Shown: piece by piece, positions 9,558-18,331 of the stretch | How the letters are laid out: each line of letters opens with the position of its first letter | Numbering within the stretch: position 1 is the stretch's first letter | Assembly: GCA_022842725.1 (NCBI GenBank) | Contig: JALHOZ010000010.1 | Coordinates: 1-64,000, forward strand | Source of the DNA: Saprospiraceae bacterium | GTDB lineage: Bacteria > Bacteroidota > Bacteroidia > Chitinophagales > Saprospiraceae | DNA: 64,000 bases | Reading direction: 5' to 3' | Notes under the pieces: generated by a model | The model's database searches: none | What the model saw: the letters and a program-made list of their open reading frames with translations, nothing else | Told to the model about the DNA's origin: nothing | Position numbers and translations under genes: made by a program

Positions 9558-10655
9558 TTACATCTTCACAAAACGAAAAACAGTTTTGTCACTAGAAGTA
9601 ACTCCTGTAAGTGTCAGTACATACATACCCTGAGGCAAACCGGATACATCTACATCCCCTGCAGTACTACCCTTTTGTACCAACGCTCCGACATGATTGT
9701 ATATGGAGAATGAACCGTCCCCATCTAATTCGGATATCCGTAAAGATTCGTGGACGGGATTTGGAAAGATGGATAATTCATTTTCTGTTTCATTTTGATT
9801 TGTGGATGTGATACATTTTTGACGGATTTCTGCTTTGGAATTACAACCCGGGGCATTTGAATAAACTGATATACTAAATGACGGATTATCCAAATTTCGG
9901 CAGATTAAGTCTGTTGAACACATACTAAGGTTTTTGTTAAAAGCCAAAATTAATTCCGATAAACGATTAAGCGTATTTATTTCCGAAATATCATTTATAG
10001 GAGAAAAACCAACAATATCAATTTTAATAGGATCAAAGCTATTTAATCCTAAAATATTATCCGGTTTGAATAATTCAATTGTATCAACTTTTTCTATTTC
10101 ATGACCTGATAATGAATCTAATTTTTGTAAATGAAACCATAACTTACGGATATATTTTGATTTAACTCTTTCAAAAGATTTACATTTGCTATTGCCCCCG
10201 ATTATAAAATGATTAATTGTGTCAGATTCTATTCCTTCAAAACTACTTAACATATTATTACTTAACAATGAAATAAAATCAATATATTTAATATCCGAAA
10301 GGGAAATAATATTCAATAAAGAATCGTTCGATGTGATTTGTAGGTTACCAACCCACACTAAATTTTCAAGCCCATTTAAATTTTTAATGCTTGTTTTATC
10401 AATGACAATATGGTCTAATTTTGTAAATTGTGAAAGTATTTTTACATTAAATATATCCTTACCCGAAATATAAATATTTTCTAAGTAGTAACACCCCGGG
10501 TATAATAATGAAATACTATCCAACTGACTTTGTCTTGTGATATTTTTGTTTTGTAATGTACAGGGAGGCTGGGCTATACTATAAAAAGGTAAATACAGGA
10601 AAAGCAACACAACCATCTTCCAGGAGCACCATTTTATTTGTTTGTAATTCTTCAT
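9558..10655 (-). CDS. Secreted L-domain/leucine-rich-like T9SS cargo protein
   Basis: The protein has 365 residues if started at the ATG at 10655 (MKNYKQIKW), which gives a proper signal peptide (MVVLLFLYLPFYSIAQ); the open frame reaches 10748. The mature part has degenerate leucine/isoleucine repeats (LDHIVIDKTSIKNLNGLENL, LNRLSELILAFNKNL) like receptor-L or leucine-rich repeats. A cysteine cluster follows (CSTDLICRNL, GCNSKAEIRQKC). It ends with a T9SS type A sorting domain: FPNPVHESLRIS, GALVQKG, LPQGMYVLTL and a terminal FRFVKM. It is presumably a surface binding or adhesion protein. It is the last gene of the minus-strand secreted-protein block. The mature domain cannot be assigned to a known ligand. 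Confidence 0.85.
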   Translation of the reverse strand: MKNYKQIKWCSWKMVVLLFLYLPFYSIAQPPCTLQNKNITRQSQLDSISLLYPGCYYLENIYISGKDIFNVKILSQFTKLDHIVIDKTSIKNLNGLENLVWVGNLQITSNDSLLNIISLSDIKYIDFISLLSNNMLSSFEGIESDTINHFIIGGNSKCKSFERVKSKYIRKLWFHLQKLDSLSGHEIEKVDTIELFKPDNILGLNSFDPIKIDIVGFSPINDISEINTLNRLSELILAFNKNLSMCSTDLICRNLDNPSFSISVYSNAPGCNSKAEIRQKCITSTNQNETENELSIFPNPVHESLRISELDGDGSFSIYNHVGALVQKGSTAGDVDVSGLPQGMYVLTLTGVTSSDKTVFRFVKM

Positions 10656-10879
10656 ATTGTTTTTTTTTAATAACTTCCATTTAAAAAAGGTCAAGTATAA
10701 CCCAAAGATAATATATGAAACGGAACAATGAATGATTTTATTGAACATCTTGCACTACGAAAGAAACTTTTGAGAATTCAAATTCATTCATTTCTCTTCA
10801 TCATATAAACCCTGGCAAGATTTCTCCATTTTCGAAAATGTTTACAACATCATAAATCTGGTCATTTTGACACATACAT

Positions 10880-11641
10880 TCAAATCAATTTTTTTTTAAA
10901 AATATAGGAAGTGCCTAAAGAAACAAAAATATGCGAGAGTCTTGAAATGGTATGTCCCTTACTTACATTCTCAGGATCATCTAAAAATTGAATCTCCTGA
11001 TGTATTTCATAAATTTTCGAAAGTCCCTGTGCATAACCCAATTGTAAATTTATACTCCACCGCGATGAGGGCTTCCATTGAAGTGTGTTTTTAAACCCTA
11101 AAAAAATCTGATTTTCATTAAAATATCTCAAGGAAAAATTGTGCATATACAAAGTATTGGGCCTTGGTGCAAAAAAAATACCTGAAGAAAGGTTATTTGT
11201 ATGTATTGTCGAAAGTTGAAAAAAAGGAATATAATTCAATTCATTTCCAATACTGATTTTTCTTCCTACACCTGCTGTCCATTTTAATAACGTATTTGAA
11301 AATCGAATCCCCGACCCTGATATACCACCACCGGATACTACATTCAATGGTAGTAAATATTGAATTGATACATTTTCAGTTTGTCTTACAAAGTTGATTT
11401 CAAAAATCATTTTATCACTTATCTCAAAACCCGCAGACAGGGAAAAACTTCCGTTTCTTGAATAAAAACCGTCCAGATCGCTACAACAGTTATTCCAACA
11501 GGAAAAGTAGTCATTATCATTTGACACTACCTGATTGATATCGCGAATCAATCCAAAATCAACACCAAAATAATAATTGTCAAACTGAGCATATAACCGG
11601 CCGCTCCATATCATCACCAAGGTTATTAATAAGATTTTCAT
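10880..11641 (-). CDS. Predicted outer-membrane beta-barrel protein
   Basis: This protein has 253 residues from the ATG at 11641 (MKILLITLVMIWSGRLYAQ), which gives a clean signal peptide; the frame opens further upstream to 11692. The mature part alternates aromatic and polar residues in strands such as NYYFGVDFGLI, FSLSAGFEIS and WSINLQLGYAQGL. A CWNNCCSDLDG cysteine-rich turn lies near residue 50. No named family is recognised. It sits between the T9SS L-domain gene and a second small barrel gene, all on the minus strand, with 224 and 458 bases of gene-free DNA on its two sides. It is probably a porin-like or accessory surface protein. Confidence 0.65.
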   Translation of the reverse strand: MKILLITLVMIWSGRLYAQFDNYYFGVDFGLIRDINQVVSNDNDYFSCWNNCCSDLDGFYSRNGSFSLSAGFEISDKMIFEINFVRQTENVSIQYLLPLNVVSGGGISGSGIRFSNTLLKWTAGVGRKISIGNELNYIPFFQLSTIHTNNLSSGIFFAPRPNTLYMHNFSLRYFNENQIFLGFKNTLQWKPSSRWSINLQLGYAQGLSKIYEIHQEIQFLDDPENVSKGHTISRLSHIFVSLGTSYIFKKKLI

Positions 11642-12099
11642 ATTATTTATTTTTAATGTAACACAAAAATTCTCACATTTCAGCCAATGCATACTCTATA
11701 ACTCTGATCCGTTTTCAAATCCACATTCAAAAGTAGAAAACAATTCAAAGGATTACACAAGTCTGCAACTTATGTATAAACATCAGTCTTTTTTAAGCAT
11801 TTTTTATAAAATTGTATTTAAAATTTTACAACATAAACACATTACCTCCTAAAGTTACTTAAATCACTACAAATATAATTAATAAATCTGCAATCTCTTA
11901 ATATTTCCATTTTTTTTCAGACTTACATTCCAACATAAAAGCAGCAGGATATTTTTTATGTGGACCAACAGTTCTGTTTAGTCTGTCAATATCTGTTATT
12001 TATTGGATACAATTATCATACTGCCCAACATCCGCATTAAAAATAAACTAAATATTTTTTTACCCCAAATATTTACTCCAACCCTACAATGACCGGATT
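11642..12099. other. 458-base gene-free AT-rich spacer
   Basis: Very AT-rich DNA with many short T and A runs. I see no open frame of note, no RNA gene, no strong hairpin and no clear TAnnTTTG box. It must carry the promoter of the 253-residue barrel gene and possibly the end of the transcript from the upstream small barrel gene. Confidence 0.5.
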
Positions 12100-12633
12100 T
12101 TAAAATCTATAGGTAACGCCAAGTTGAGGTAATAAAGCTTGTATTTTTGTATTGTGGCTTGTCATATTGATCAGATTGATTTCACCCAAAATCCCCCATC
12201 GTTCTCCAAACTTATGATGGATACCAAAGTTGCCGCCTGTGATAAAAAAAGGAACTGTAAATGAGGTATTAAACTCGTTTCTTTCTCTGTATACGCCGAC
12301 ATCAATTCCCAGTCGGAGGTCCGTATTTTTGAAAACAGGGTAAATGTACCGTATACCAGATCTGAACATAAATCCTTTAGGAAGGACGTAAGATATCCTG
12401 GAATTGAGCGCAAATCTCGTGGTAAAGGGAACTTCAAGTGAAAATTCAGCATGAATGCCGGTGTACCCGCTTAATCCGGTATGTGCTCCGATGGTCACCT
12501 GAGCTTTGCTGCCTGAAGCCCAAAACAGAACAAGCAATAAAGGGGTGTAAACATTTTTTAGATTTTTGTTACTAAGTGATTTGGTTATCAGCCGAGACCG
12601 TGAATGGGCAAATGTTTGAATTACAGCTTTCAT
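12100..12633 (-). CDS. Small predicted outer-membrane beta-barrel protein
   Basis: This is a 177-residue protein. From the ATG at 12633 the N-terminus carries about 28 polar residues before a hydrophobic signal (YTPLLLVLFWASGSKAQ). A later alternative start codon is therefore possible, though none is an ATG. The mature ~130 residues are short amphipathic strands (FALNSRISYVLPKGFMFRSGIRY, GILGEINLINM) ending in a terminal Phe (GVTYRF), as in eight-stranded barrels. The ATG overlaps the TGA stop of the upstream frameshifted T9SS gene in an ATGA arrangement, so the two are probably translationally coupled. The partner and function are unknown. Confidence 0.65.
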   Translation of the reverse strand: MKAVIQTFAHSRSRLITKSLSNKNLKNVYTPLLLVLFWASGSKAQVTIGAHTGLSGYTGIHAEFSLEVPFTTRFALNSRISYVLPKGFMFRSGIRYIYPVFKNTDLRLGIDVGVYRERNEFNTSFTVPFFITGGNFGIHHKFGERWGILGEINLINMTSHNTKIQALLPQLGVTYRF

Positions 12634-13146
12634 ATTTTAACAATTTTATGATAATGAAAATGTTCTCCATCAAAAAGGCGCAAAATATAAGTCCCGGGTG
12701 GTAAACCAGTTACGTTTATTTCTGAAATACCATCGCCTTGGAGTGATATTTTTTCCATTCCGTTTACACAAAACATTTTGACCTCCCGAATGGGTGATTC
12801 TGAAGAAATCATTATTTTATCATTTGTAGGATTAGGAAATACCTTAGTTTGAAAATCAATGGCTTTTTCATTTGTCGAAACCAGAAGATTAGTAAAACGA
12901 ATTACCCAACCTTCAGGTGGCCACCATTTCACGTTTCCATCTATCCAGTTATCAAGCAATTCAAATCTTTGAAAACTATCGATTTTTAAACACATGATAA
13001 TAAGAAACAAAATATTCGTCTCTATAGGGTACGATTTGGTTGGCCCCTTGCGGTACACCATCAAAATCGATAATTTTGGCATAACGGGTTTGACCTGAAA
13101 GGGGTATAGTACAAAACAGGAAAAAGAAGAAGAGTAAAGGTCGCAT
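12630..13146 (-). pseudogene. Frameshifted short T9SS cargo gene
   Basis: Two overlapping frames make one sensible gene. Frame one starts at the ATG at 13146 with a clear signal peptide (MRPLLFFFFLFCTIPLSGQ) and continues through DFDGVPQGANQIVPYRDEYF to a TAG at 12978-12976. The other frame carries the rest: IDSFQRFELLDNWIDGNVKWW and then a complete T9SS type A sorting domain (FPNPTNDKI, LPPGTYILRL, HKIVKI). Removing one A from the five-A run just before the stop would join them into a protein of about 170 residues. That is very short for T9SS cargo, so an internal deletion is likely too. The cause could be real decay, a sequencing error in the A-run, or slippage. Its stop overlaps the next gene's start (ATGA). 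Confidence 0.7.
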
Positions 13147-13198
13147 TCTGTTGCAAATTGGTGGTTCTTTATGTACATTTCAAAAGAATACAATAAAA

Positions 13199-15793
13199 TT
13201 ACAAACTTTTTCTGACACCAACCAAAATACTTCCGGGAAATCTATTAAATGTTTTAAATCCTACAAACTCATCGTTAAATAACCCTTCAGAAATAGTCAT
13301 GGGTTGAATATTGGTGATATCAATACCTTGAAACATCAATGTCCATTGGTTTTTTAATGTAAATTCCCAAATGTAATGTAATTTCACAAAACGATTTCTG
13401 ACATCAAAGTTTTTTGAAAACTGTTGGTTCCATGAGAATTCGTGTTCCATTCTGATTTTGTTTTTTTGAAAAATTAATTTTCCGGATCCTTCCAAAGTTC
13501 TGAATCCATAAGCCACCAATTCGTTTCTGAAAGATTGTTGATTACTCTTCAGCATCAGCTCGATGTTAGCCATTTTTTTATATTTTGACGAAAGTAAAAA
13601 GGAAAGGCCAATATTTTGAGTTTCAAAATTCCGGCTTTCGTCAATCATTTGATTTTGTCCTGTATACATGGCTTTGACATTCATTACCCAATGTTTATTG
13701 AGGGTATACTCAAAACTGTTATTGGACAAAAACATTAAAGATCTTTTTGCTCTGAAATACAACATCAGAATATATTGTTGTTCGTAAACAGAACCCGCCA
13801 GAACCGGATCTGTTATATCACTGTATTCAAACTGCAATTGATACCTTTTTTTGTCCCCCGGCATTAAAAAAACATACAGCAAGGAAGCTGTTTTGGAAGT
13901 AACTCCTGTTGAAGAAGATGTTCCGCCACTTTGAATGCTTTGTCCGTCTGTGATATCTTCTGTTTTTCGGACTGTTGTCTGACCCGGCAGATTTTTATCT
14001 AATTTACCCCTTACCAATATGTAATGAAAACGGGAAAAATTAAACCTCACTTTCGCCGTTAATCCGACAAATGTTTTGTCAGTGCGACCTGCCCATTCAT
14101 CTTTTCTATGGATGTTTCTCGCAGATCCTGATAAAGTCATCCACCATACATTCGTTTTAAATTCGTAAGAAATTCCGGGTTCATGGATGATATCTGTTAT
14201 GGACTGCCGTCCTTCCTCAATGCCTCTCAATACAGGATTCCGGGATATATTAAATATTTCTTCCGGATTTTTATAATGATAAAAAAGTCCGAAACGATGT
14301 TTTTTAAATTCTTTTTCCAACAAAAATGAAGAATTAAAATGTCGGCTCGTCCTGATATTTTGTTGATTAAGACTGGTTACATTTTCATTAAATATACCGA
14401 AAGAATCCTGAAAGGTCAGTTCTCCGGAATTTCGTTTGTAAAAGTAGTTTTGTGAAATCTGATAATTCCATTTTCCTTTTAAAGTTCCCGATAAATAGTA
14501 TTGAGGAAATATGGAATAATGGCTTTTTTTACTGGATAAATGATTCGAAAATAATCTTCTGTCTAATGTTCCTAAAAGTTTACTTCCTTCCCGGATATTA
14601 CCCCATTCCATCGGAACTTCGATCTCAAGATGAAGATTTTTAGAAAGCGTCAGTCGGTTATTTAACACAGCGTATACCAACGGGGTTTTTTGATCACCCT
14701 GGGTATTTCCGGTGATATTGTTTAGCGAAAGAAAATAGTTTTTTGAAAAAAAATGTCCCAATTCTCTTGATGCATAATAACCTGTGACAGAAAATTGAGT
14801 GGCTACATATTTATTTGGCTCGTGATTCCATGCTGAAGACACCACTGATTCCCTGTTTTTGAGGAGATCCTGAGGTTTGACAAATGACTCAGGCAACAGG
14901 GCATCAATATCTCCACCTGCCTGCGTAAGGCTCCTTGCCAGAGAAGATTGTAATCCCAGAAAATCCATGGCAGTAAATGCCGGCTGTCCCGTGTTGTCAG
15001 ATCTGATAAATGTATTTCCAGAAGTCTTCTTTCCTGCAAAAAACTGATTGGTTTTTAACACCGCCCTGTCTTTATACCCAGCCAATAAAGTGGCGTCACC
15101 TTTTAATGTATTTTTTGCTTCTTCTTTCAACACTATATTCATGGCAATCAAATCTGAATACCTACCGGATAAAATATCTCTGAAAGATTTATATTGTTCA
15201 ATGACCTGAATTTTTGCCACATCTTCAATCAGAAAACTTTCACCGGTCAGCCTGTGTTGATTTTGTAATATATCTTTCCCCTCCAGCAATAGTTTATCAA
15301 TTTTTCGGTTGTTGTAATAAATCTGACCTTCATGGTCAACAGATATTCCGGGCATGGAAGTCAACACATCCCGTAAAGTTCTGTCACCACTTTTTGAATA
15401 AGCTTTTACATCATAAGTCAAAGTGTCACCCGACAAAACAAGCGCGATTCGTCTCTCTTTGATCTCTACTTCCGGCAATACCTGTTGACTGAGTGGCAAT
15501 ATCAAACGGTGTACCATCTCAGGATTTAAAAACAAAGATATTTCAGAATAAACCTCATTAAATCCCATTGCTTCAAATTTTACGACCACTTCATTTTGTG
15601 GTAATTTTATATTCCAAATGCCATTTGAATCCGTCACTGTTATAGCCAATATCCTGGAAGAGTCAGGAGACAGGATATAAACCATAACATCAGAAACCGG
15701 CTTCAGGTCAGGGTCTGTAATTTGTCCTCCCGCAGTCTGAGAAAAAGCAGATTGATATAAAAACAAAAAACAAAAAATGGCCGGATATTTCAC
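13199..15793 (-). CDS. TonB-receptor-like outer-membrane protein with carboxypeptidase-regulatory-like N-terminal domain
   Basis: This is an 864-residue protein with a signal peptide at 1-18 (FLFLYQSAFSQ). A CarboxypepD_reg-like beta-sandwich follows at about 20-105 (GGQITDPDLKPVSDVMVYI), and a plug-like region at about 125-215 (TLRDVLTSMPGISVDHEGQIYYNN, LLLEGKDIL). About 600 residues of barrel strands end in VGVRKSL. This architecture, without a TonB box that I can identify, is the type often found beside GLPGLI-family genes. Its start is 82 bases after the GLPGLI gene. The cargo or substrate is unknown. It may be a receptor or exporter for the small cysteine-containing peptide encoded upstream; that is speculation. 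Confidence 0.82.
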   Translation of the reverse strand: MKYPAIFCFLFLYQSAFSQTAGGQITDPDLKPVSDVMVYILSPDSSRILAITVTDSNGIWNIKLPQNEVVVKFEAMGFNEVYSEISLFLNPEMVHRLILPLSQQVLPEVEIKERRIALVLSGDTLTYDVKAYSKSGDRTLRDVLTSMPGISVDHEGQIYYNNRKIDKLLLEGKDILQNQHRLTGESFLIEDVAKIQVIEQYKSFRDILSGRYSDLIAMNIVLKEEAKNTLKGDATLLAGYKDRAVLKTNQFFAGKKTSGNTFIRSDNTGQPAFTAMDFLGLQSSLARSLTQAGGDIDALLPESFVKPQDLLKNRESVVSSAWNHEPNKYVATQFSVTGYYASRELGHFFSKNYFLSLNNITGNTQGDQKTPLVYAVLNNRLTLSKNLHLEIEVPMEWGNIREGSKLLGTLDRRLFSNHLSSKKSHYSIFPQYYLSGTLKGKWNYQISQNYFYKRNSGELTFQDSFGIFNENVTSLNQQNIRTSRHFNSSFLLEKEFKKHRFGLFYHYKNPEEIFNISRNPVLRGIEEGRQSITDIIHEPGISYEFKTNVWWMTLSGSARNIHRKDEWAGRTDKTFVGLTAKVRFNFSRFHYILVRGKLDKNLPGQTTVRKTEDITDGQSIQSGGTSSSTGVTSKTASLLYVFLMPGDKKRYQLQFEYSDITDPVLAGSVYEQQYILMLYFRAKRSLMFLSNNSFEYTLNKHWVMNVKAMYTGQNQMIDESRNFETQNIGLSFLLSSKYKKMANIELMLKSNQQSFRNELVAYGFRTLEGSGKLIFQKNKIRMEHEFSWNQQFSKNFDVRNRFVKLHYIWEFTLKNQWTLMFQGIDITNIQPMTISEGLFNDEFVGFKTFNRFPGSILVGVRKSL

Positions 15794-15875
15794 TTGTCTA
15801 CGATTATAAGATAAACCTTTTTTACAGGAAATCAGGTCAGAAAATTCAGAACATCAAACTCAAATATATCAATAT

Positions 15876-16538
15876 TTATTTTGATATTCCTGCTAATTTA
15901 TCCTTTTTATACTTTTCGAAAGCTTTTTCGGACAACCATTGATGAATCTCAGGAATACGTAACGTAAATGTAGAAGGTAATTTTTCAATTTTCACCATTT
16001 CAAGCACGGTATTTCCTGATTCAAGCCTGATGATCAACCCGGGCAGACCACAAAAATTTTTAGGTCCGTCATAAAGACTGATTTCATCTGTAAAATAGGC
16101 TGTATATAATACATCATTCAGTTGAATGGTTGCCTTGCGCGTTTTATATTGACCAATTTGTTTTGTTTCATTGGTAACAGTCCAATCGTCAGCCACCAAT
16201 AATGGTGATTTAGTACCTGCCACACAATTGTGTGTAAGTTTATCGTACAAGGCCATACTCTTTGTATCAAAATTTTTAAAGTAAACCAGATCCATCACTT
16301 TTGATGAATTAAAAGCAATATTCCCACTATGTATAGTAGTGTCTTTATAAAAAATGGATTGGTTTCCATTTGTTTGTAATACATAATATCGTTTGGTGTT
16401 TTCAATAGAATTTTTAACATCACTGCTGAAACTTTTTAACTCCGTGGTTGACAGATTTACTTTTTCATTGTACGTAACCTGAAAATAATTTGTACTACCT
16501 GTGCTAAAGATTAGTATAATAAATATTATATAGATCAT
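15876..16538 (-). CDS. GLPGLI family protein
   Basis: This 220-residue protein starts at the ATG at 16538; a GTG lies one codon earlier. A hydrophobic signal or anchor (IYIIFIILIFSTGS) covers residues 2-16. The family-defining hexapeptide GLPGLI is present at residues 164-169 inside NFCGLPGLIIRLE, preceded by a tract ending DEISLYDGP. Cys106 and Cys163 may pair. The family is confined, as far as I know, to Bacteroidota and has no established biochemical function. Members commonly sit next to a TonB-receptor-like protein, as here, with the barrel gene 82 bases downstream. A tiny secreted-peptide gene lies 245 bases upstream on the same strand. Confidence 0.92.
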   Translation of the reverse strand: MIYIIFIILIFSTGSTNYFQVTYNEKVNLSTTELKSFSSDVKNSIENTKRYYVLQTNGNQSIFYKDTTIHSGNIAFNSSKVMDLVYFKNFDTKSMALYDKLTHNCVAGTKSPLLVADDWTVTNETKQIGQYKTRKATIQLNDVLYTAYFTDEISLYDGPKNFCGLPGLIIRLESGNTVLEMVKIEKLPSTFTLRIPEIHQWLSEKAFEKYKKDKLAGISK

Positions 16539-16785
16539 CACCTTTTATTTTTTTAAAATGATTAATTTATTGTTTTCTTCCGAAGCTTAAAATTTTTAAA
16601 ACCTAGTATTTTATAATTTATTTTTGACAACTTGTTTATTATTTACATAATTTAAAACATACATATAATCAACCAAAACTTTATATAAATAAAAATACTT
16701 AAAAATATATCTAAATTACATTTAATGGACAGATTTATATATAAAAAGTGGAATTCGCACTTTAGTGCGAATTCCTGTAAATAAA

Positions 16786-16974
16786 TTAACACGGCCCACC
16801 GTAATTCTCTACAGTACCATTTTCATATACAATGGTTACTGCACCCGGACATCCATCATCATAAACAGTAGCTTTGCCATTACCGTCAATGTAAATCAAC
16901 CACTCCGGAGAAACGTTGATTGCATTAAGTGAAATTGTAAAGAAAAATCCCAAAACAAACAAAAACTTTTTCAT
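16786..16974 (-). CDS. Small secreted two-cysteine peptide (62 residues)
   Basis: MKKFLFVLGFFFTISLNA is a textbook signal peptide. The mature part of about 43 residues is acidic and contains two cysteines, Cys42 and the very last residue Cys62. Two halves look related: IYIDGNGKATVYDDGC (27-42) and IVYENGTVENYGGPC (48-62) share an I-x-x-(D/E)-x-G pattern, then Tyr, Gly and Cys. A disulfide-linked mini-domain is plausible. I do not recognise the family. The gene stands upstream of the GLPGLI and TonB-like genes on the same strand. It is preceded by a leader region with two hairpins. It could be a peptide signal, a bacteriocin-like product or a structural surface peptide; no evidence decides between these. 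Confidence 0.7.
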   Translation of the reverse strand: MKKFLFVLGFFFTISLNAINVSPEWLIYIDGNGKATVYDDGCPGAVTIVYENGTVENYGGPC

Positions 16975-17661
16975 TTTAAAAAAATTAATAATAACTCCCC
17001 TTCTTTATCAACGGCATGAGGGAAATATCCGTTGCAGGAGTATAATAAAATGTCAGAAAGATTCCATACCTTTGACCCCGTATCAGCCAGATACACGGAG
17101 GGTCTGTATACCCATAACGGGTTTAAGCAGGCTCTCTTTTATTTTATAAAACTCACCGCCTCAAAAAAACGTAAAAAGAAAATAGCTTAACCCCTTTTGA
17201 ATCATTATAACCCTAAGCGTCTGTCTTGATTTTGTCCGCCCCTGTCAGATTTGTTTCCATGAATTAAAAAGCACCTGTCCATCGTTCTTTTTCTGTTTTC
17301 TTTATATAACGCAAATATATTTGTTGTATTTGAAAAAAAAAAAAAAACAAGCTTTATTTTTTATTATTATTAAAAAAATGTCGCCGGAAAGACAATAATC
17401 TACACACTAAAGAATAAAATACGGTCAAATCAATAATGTCATAATTTAATTTGGTAAAATATAGTTAATTTTTAAGGGCCGATACAAGGAGTTTTGTGAT
17501 AAATGACTACTATCTCTCGCGATATGTTAGTTGAAACCGTATATACCATCGTTGCCACCACGTTTTATACGAAAAGTAAAAGTAGTTTCATATTTAAAAA
17601 AATGTTATAACTTGCAGCCTCAAAGTAAAAACAAGTTAAAAACCAACAACTTTTACCACAC
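16975..17661. other. 687-base intergenic region between divergent genes
   Basis: This region contains the structured leader of the small peptide gene (about 17009-17120), an A-run at 17333-17348 and very AT-rich DNA. At 17610-17622 the sequence TATAACTTGCAGC resembles the -7 region seen before other genes here but lacks one T of TAnnTTTG; it probably drives psd, 45 bases downstream. No further coding region is supported. Confidence 0.5.
17009..17104 (-). promoter_or_regulatory. Structured 5' leader of the small peptide gene
   Basis: Two inverted repeats are visible. CAACGG (17009-17014) pairs with CCGTTG (17029-17034) around a 14-base loop. GACCC (17074-17078) pairs with GGGTC (17100-17104), enclosing CGTATC/GATACACG. 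The first lies about 35 bases before the peptide's start codon. A further ACCC/GGGT pair follows just beyond. They could be part of a regulatory leader, a small RNA or a terminator of something upstream. No known riboswitch was recognised. Confidence 0.35.
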
Positions 17662-18321
17662 ATGATGACTATCCACAAGGAGGGTTTACAGACATTATCC
17701 TTATCGTTTATTCTTTTAAGTGCTTTGTACCTGGGTGTAAAATATGCGGCACCGGAGGCAGCAATCTACTTTTTAATATTGGCTCTTCCCTTATACATTT
17801 TTCTAATTTCTTTTTTCAGAAAGCCAAAACGAACTTTTCCACAAACTGATGAACATACCATCATCTGCCCTGCCGACGGAAAAATTGTTGTCATAGAAGA
17901 GGTTTTTGAAAACGAATACCTCAAAACCAATTGCAAAATGGTTTCTGTATTTATGTCCCCGTTGAATGTACACATCAACTGGTACCCGAATCGTTGTAAA
18001 GTGGTATATGAAAAATATCACCCCGGAAAATATCTGGCCGCATGGAATCCAAAATCCAGCATTGAAAATGAAAGAACAACCGTCGTCATTGAAACTTCCG
18101 GCGGTCTTGTTTTACTGCGCCAGGTGGCCGGTGCTTTGGCCAGACGAATTGTTTGTTATGCAAAAACCGGTAGCCATCATCAGGGTGGCGACGAAATGGG
18201 TTTTATCAAGTTCGGCTCCAGAGTCGATATATACCTACCTCCTGATGCCGACATTCATGTAGCTTTAGGTGATGTAGTCAAAGGTTGTTCCACCAAAATT
18301 GCCACCCTTAAAAAGGGATAA
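17662..18321 (+). CDS. psd: Phosphatidylserine decarboxylase proenzyme, short form
   Basis: This is a 219-residue protein. Two hydrophobic segments cover residues 10-52. The Psd fold follows with CPADGKIVVIEE (Asp72), MSPLNVHINW (His104) and the self-cleavage site FGSR at Gly185-Ser186, where the serine becomes the pyruvoyl group. It converts phosphatidylserine to phosphatidylethanolamine in the inner membrane. The short form is usual in Bacteroidota. It is convergent with the Lrp-like regulator, with 10 bases between them. Its usual partner cdsA lies 8.2 kb upstream, beyond the minus-strand block. Confidence 0.95.
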   Translation: MMTIHKEGLQTLSLSFILLSALYLGVKYAAPEAAIYFLILALPLYIFLISFFRKPKRTFPQTDEHTIICPADGKIVVIEEVFENEYLKTNCKMVSVFMSPLNVHINWYPNRCKVVYEKYHPGKYLAAWNPKSSIENERTTVVIETSGGLVLLRQVAGALARRIVCYAKTGSHHQGGDEMGFIKFGSRVDIYLPPDADIHVALGDVVKGCSTKIATLKKG

Positions 18322-18331
18322 AAACGGGTCA

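Noticed and set aside
17333-17348. Long A-run as a transposon or slippage signal
   Set aside because: A simple homopolymer in AT-rich intergenic DNA with no other support.
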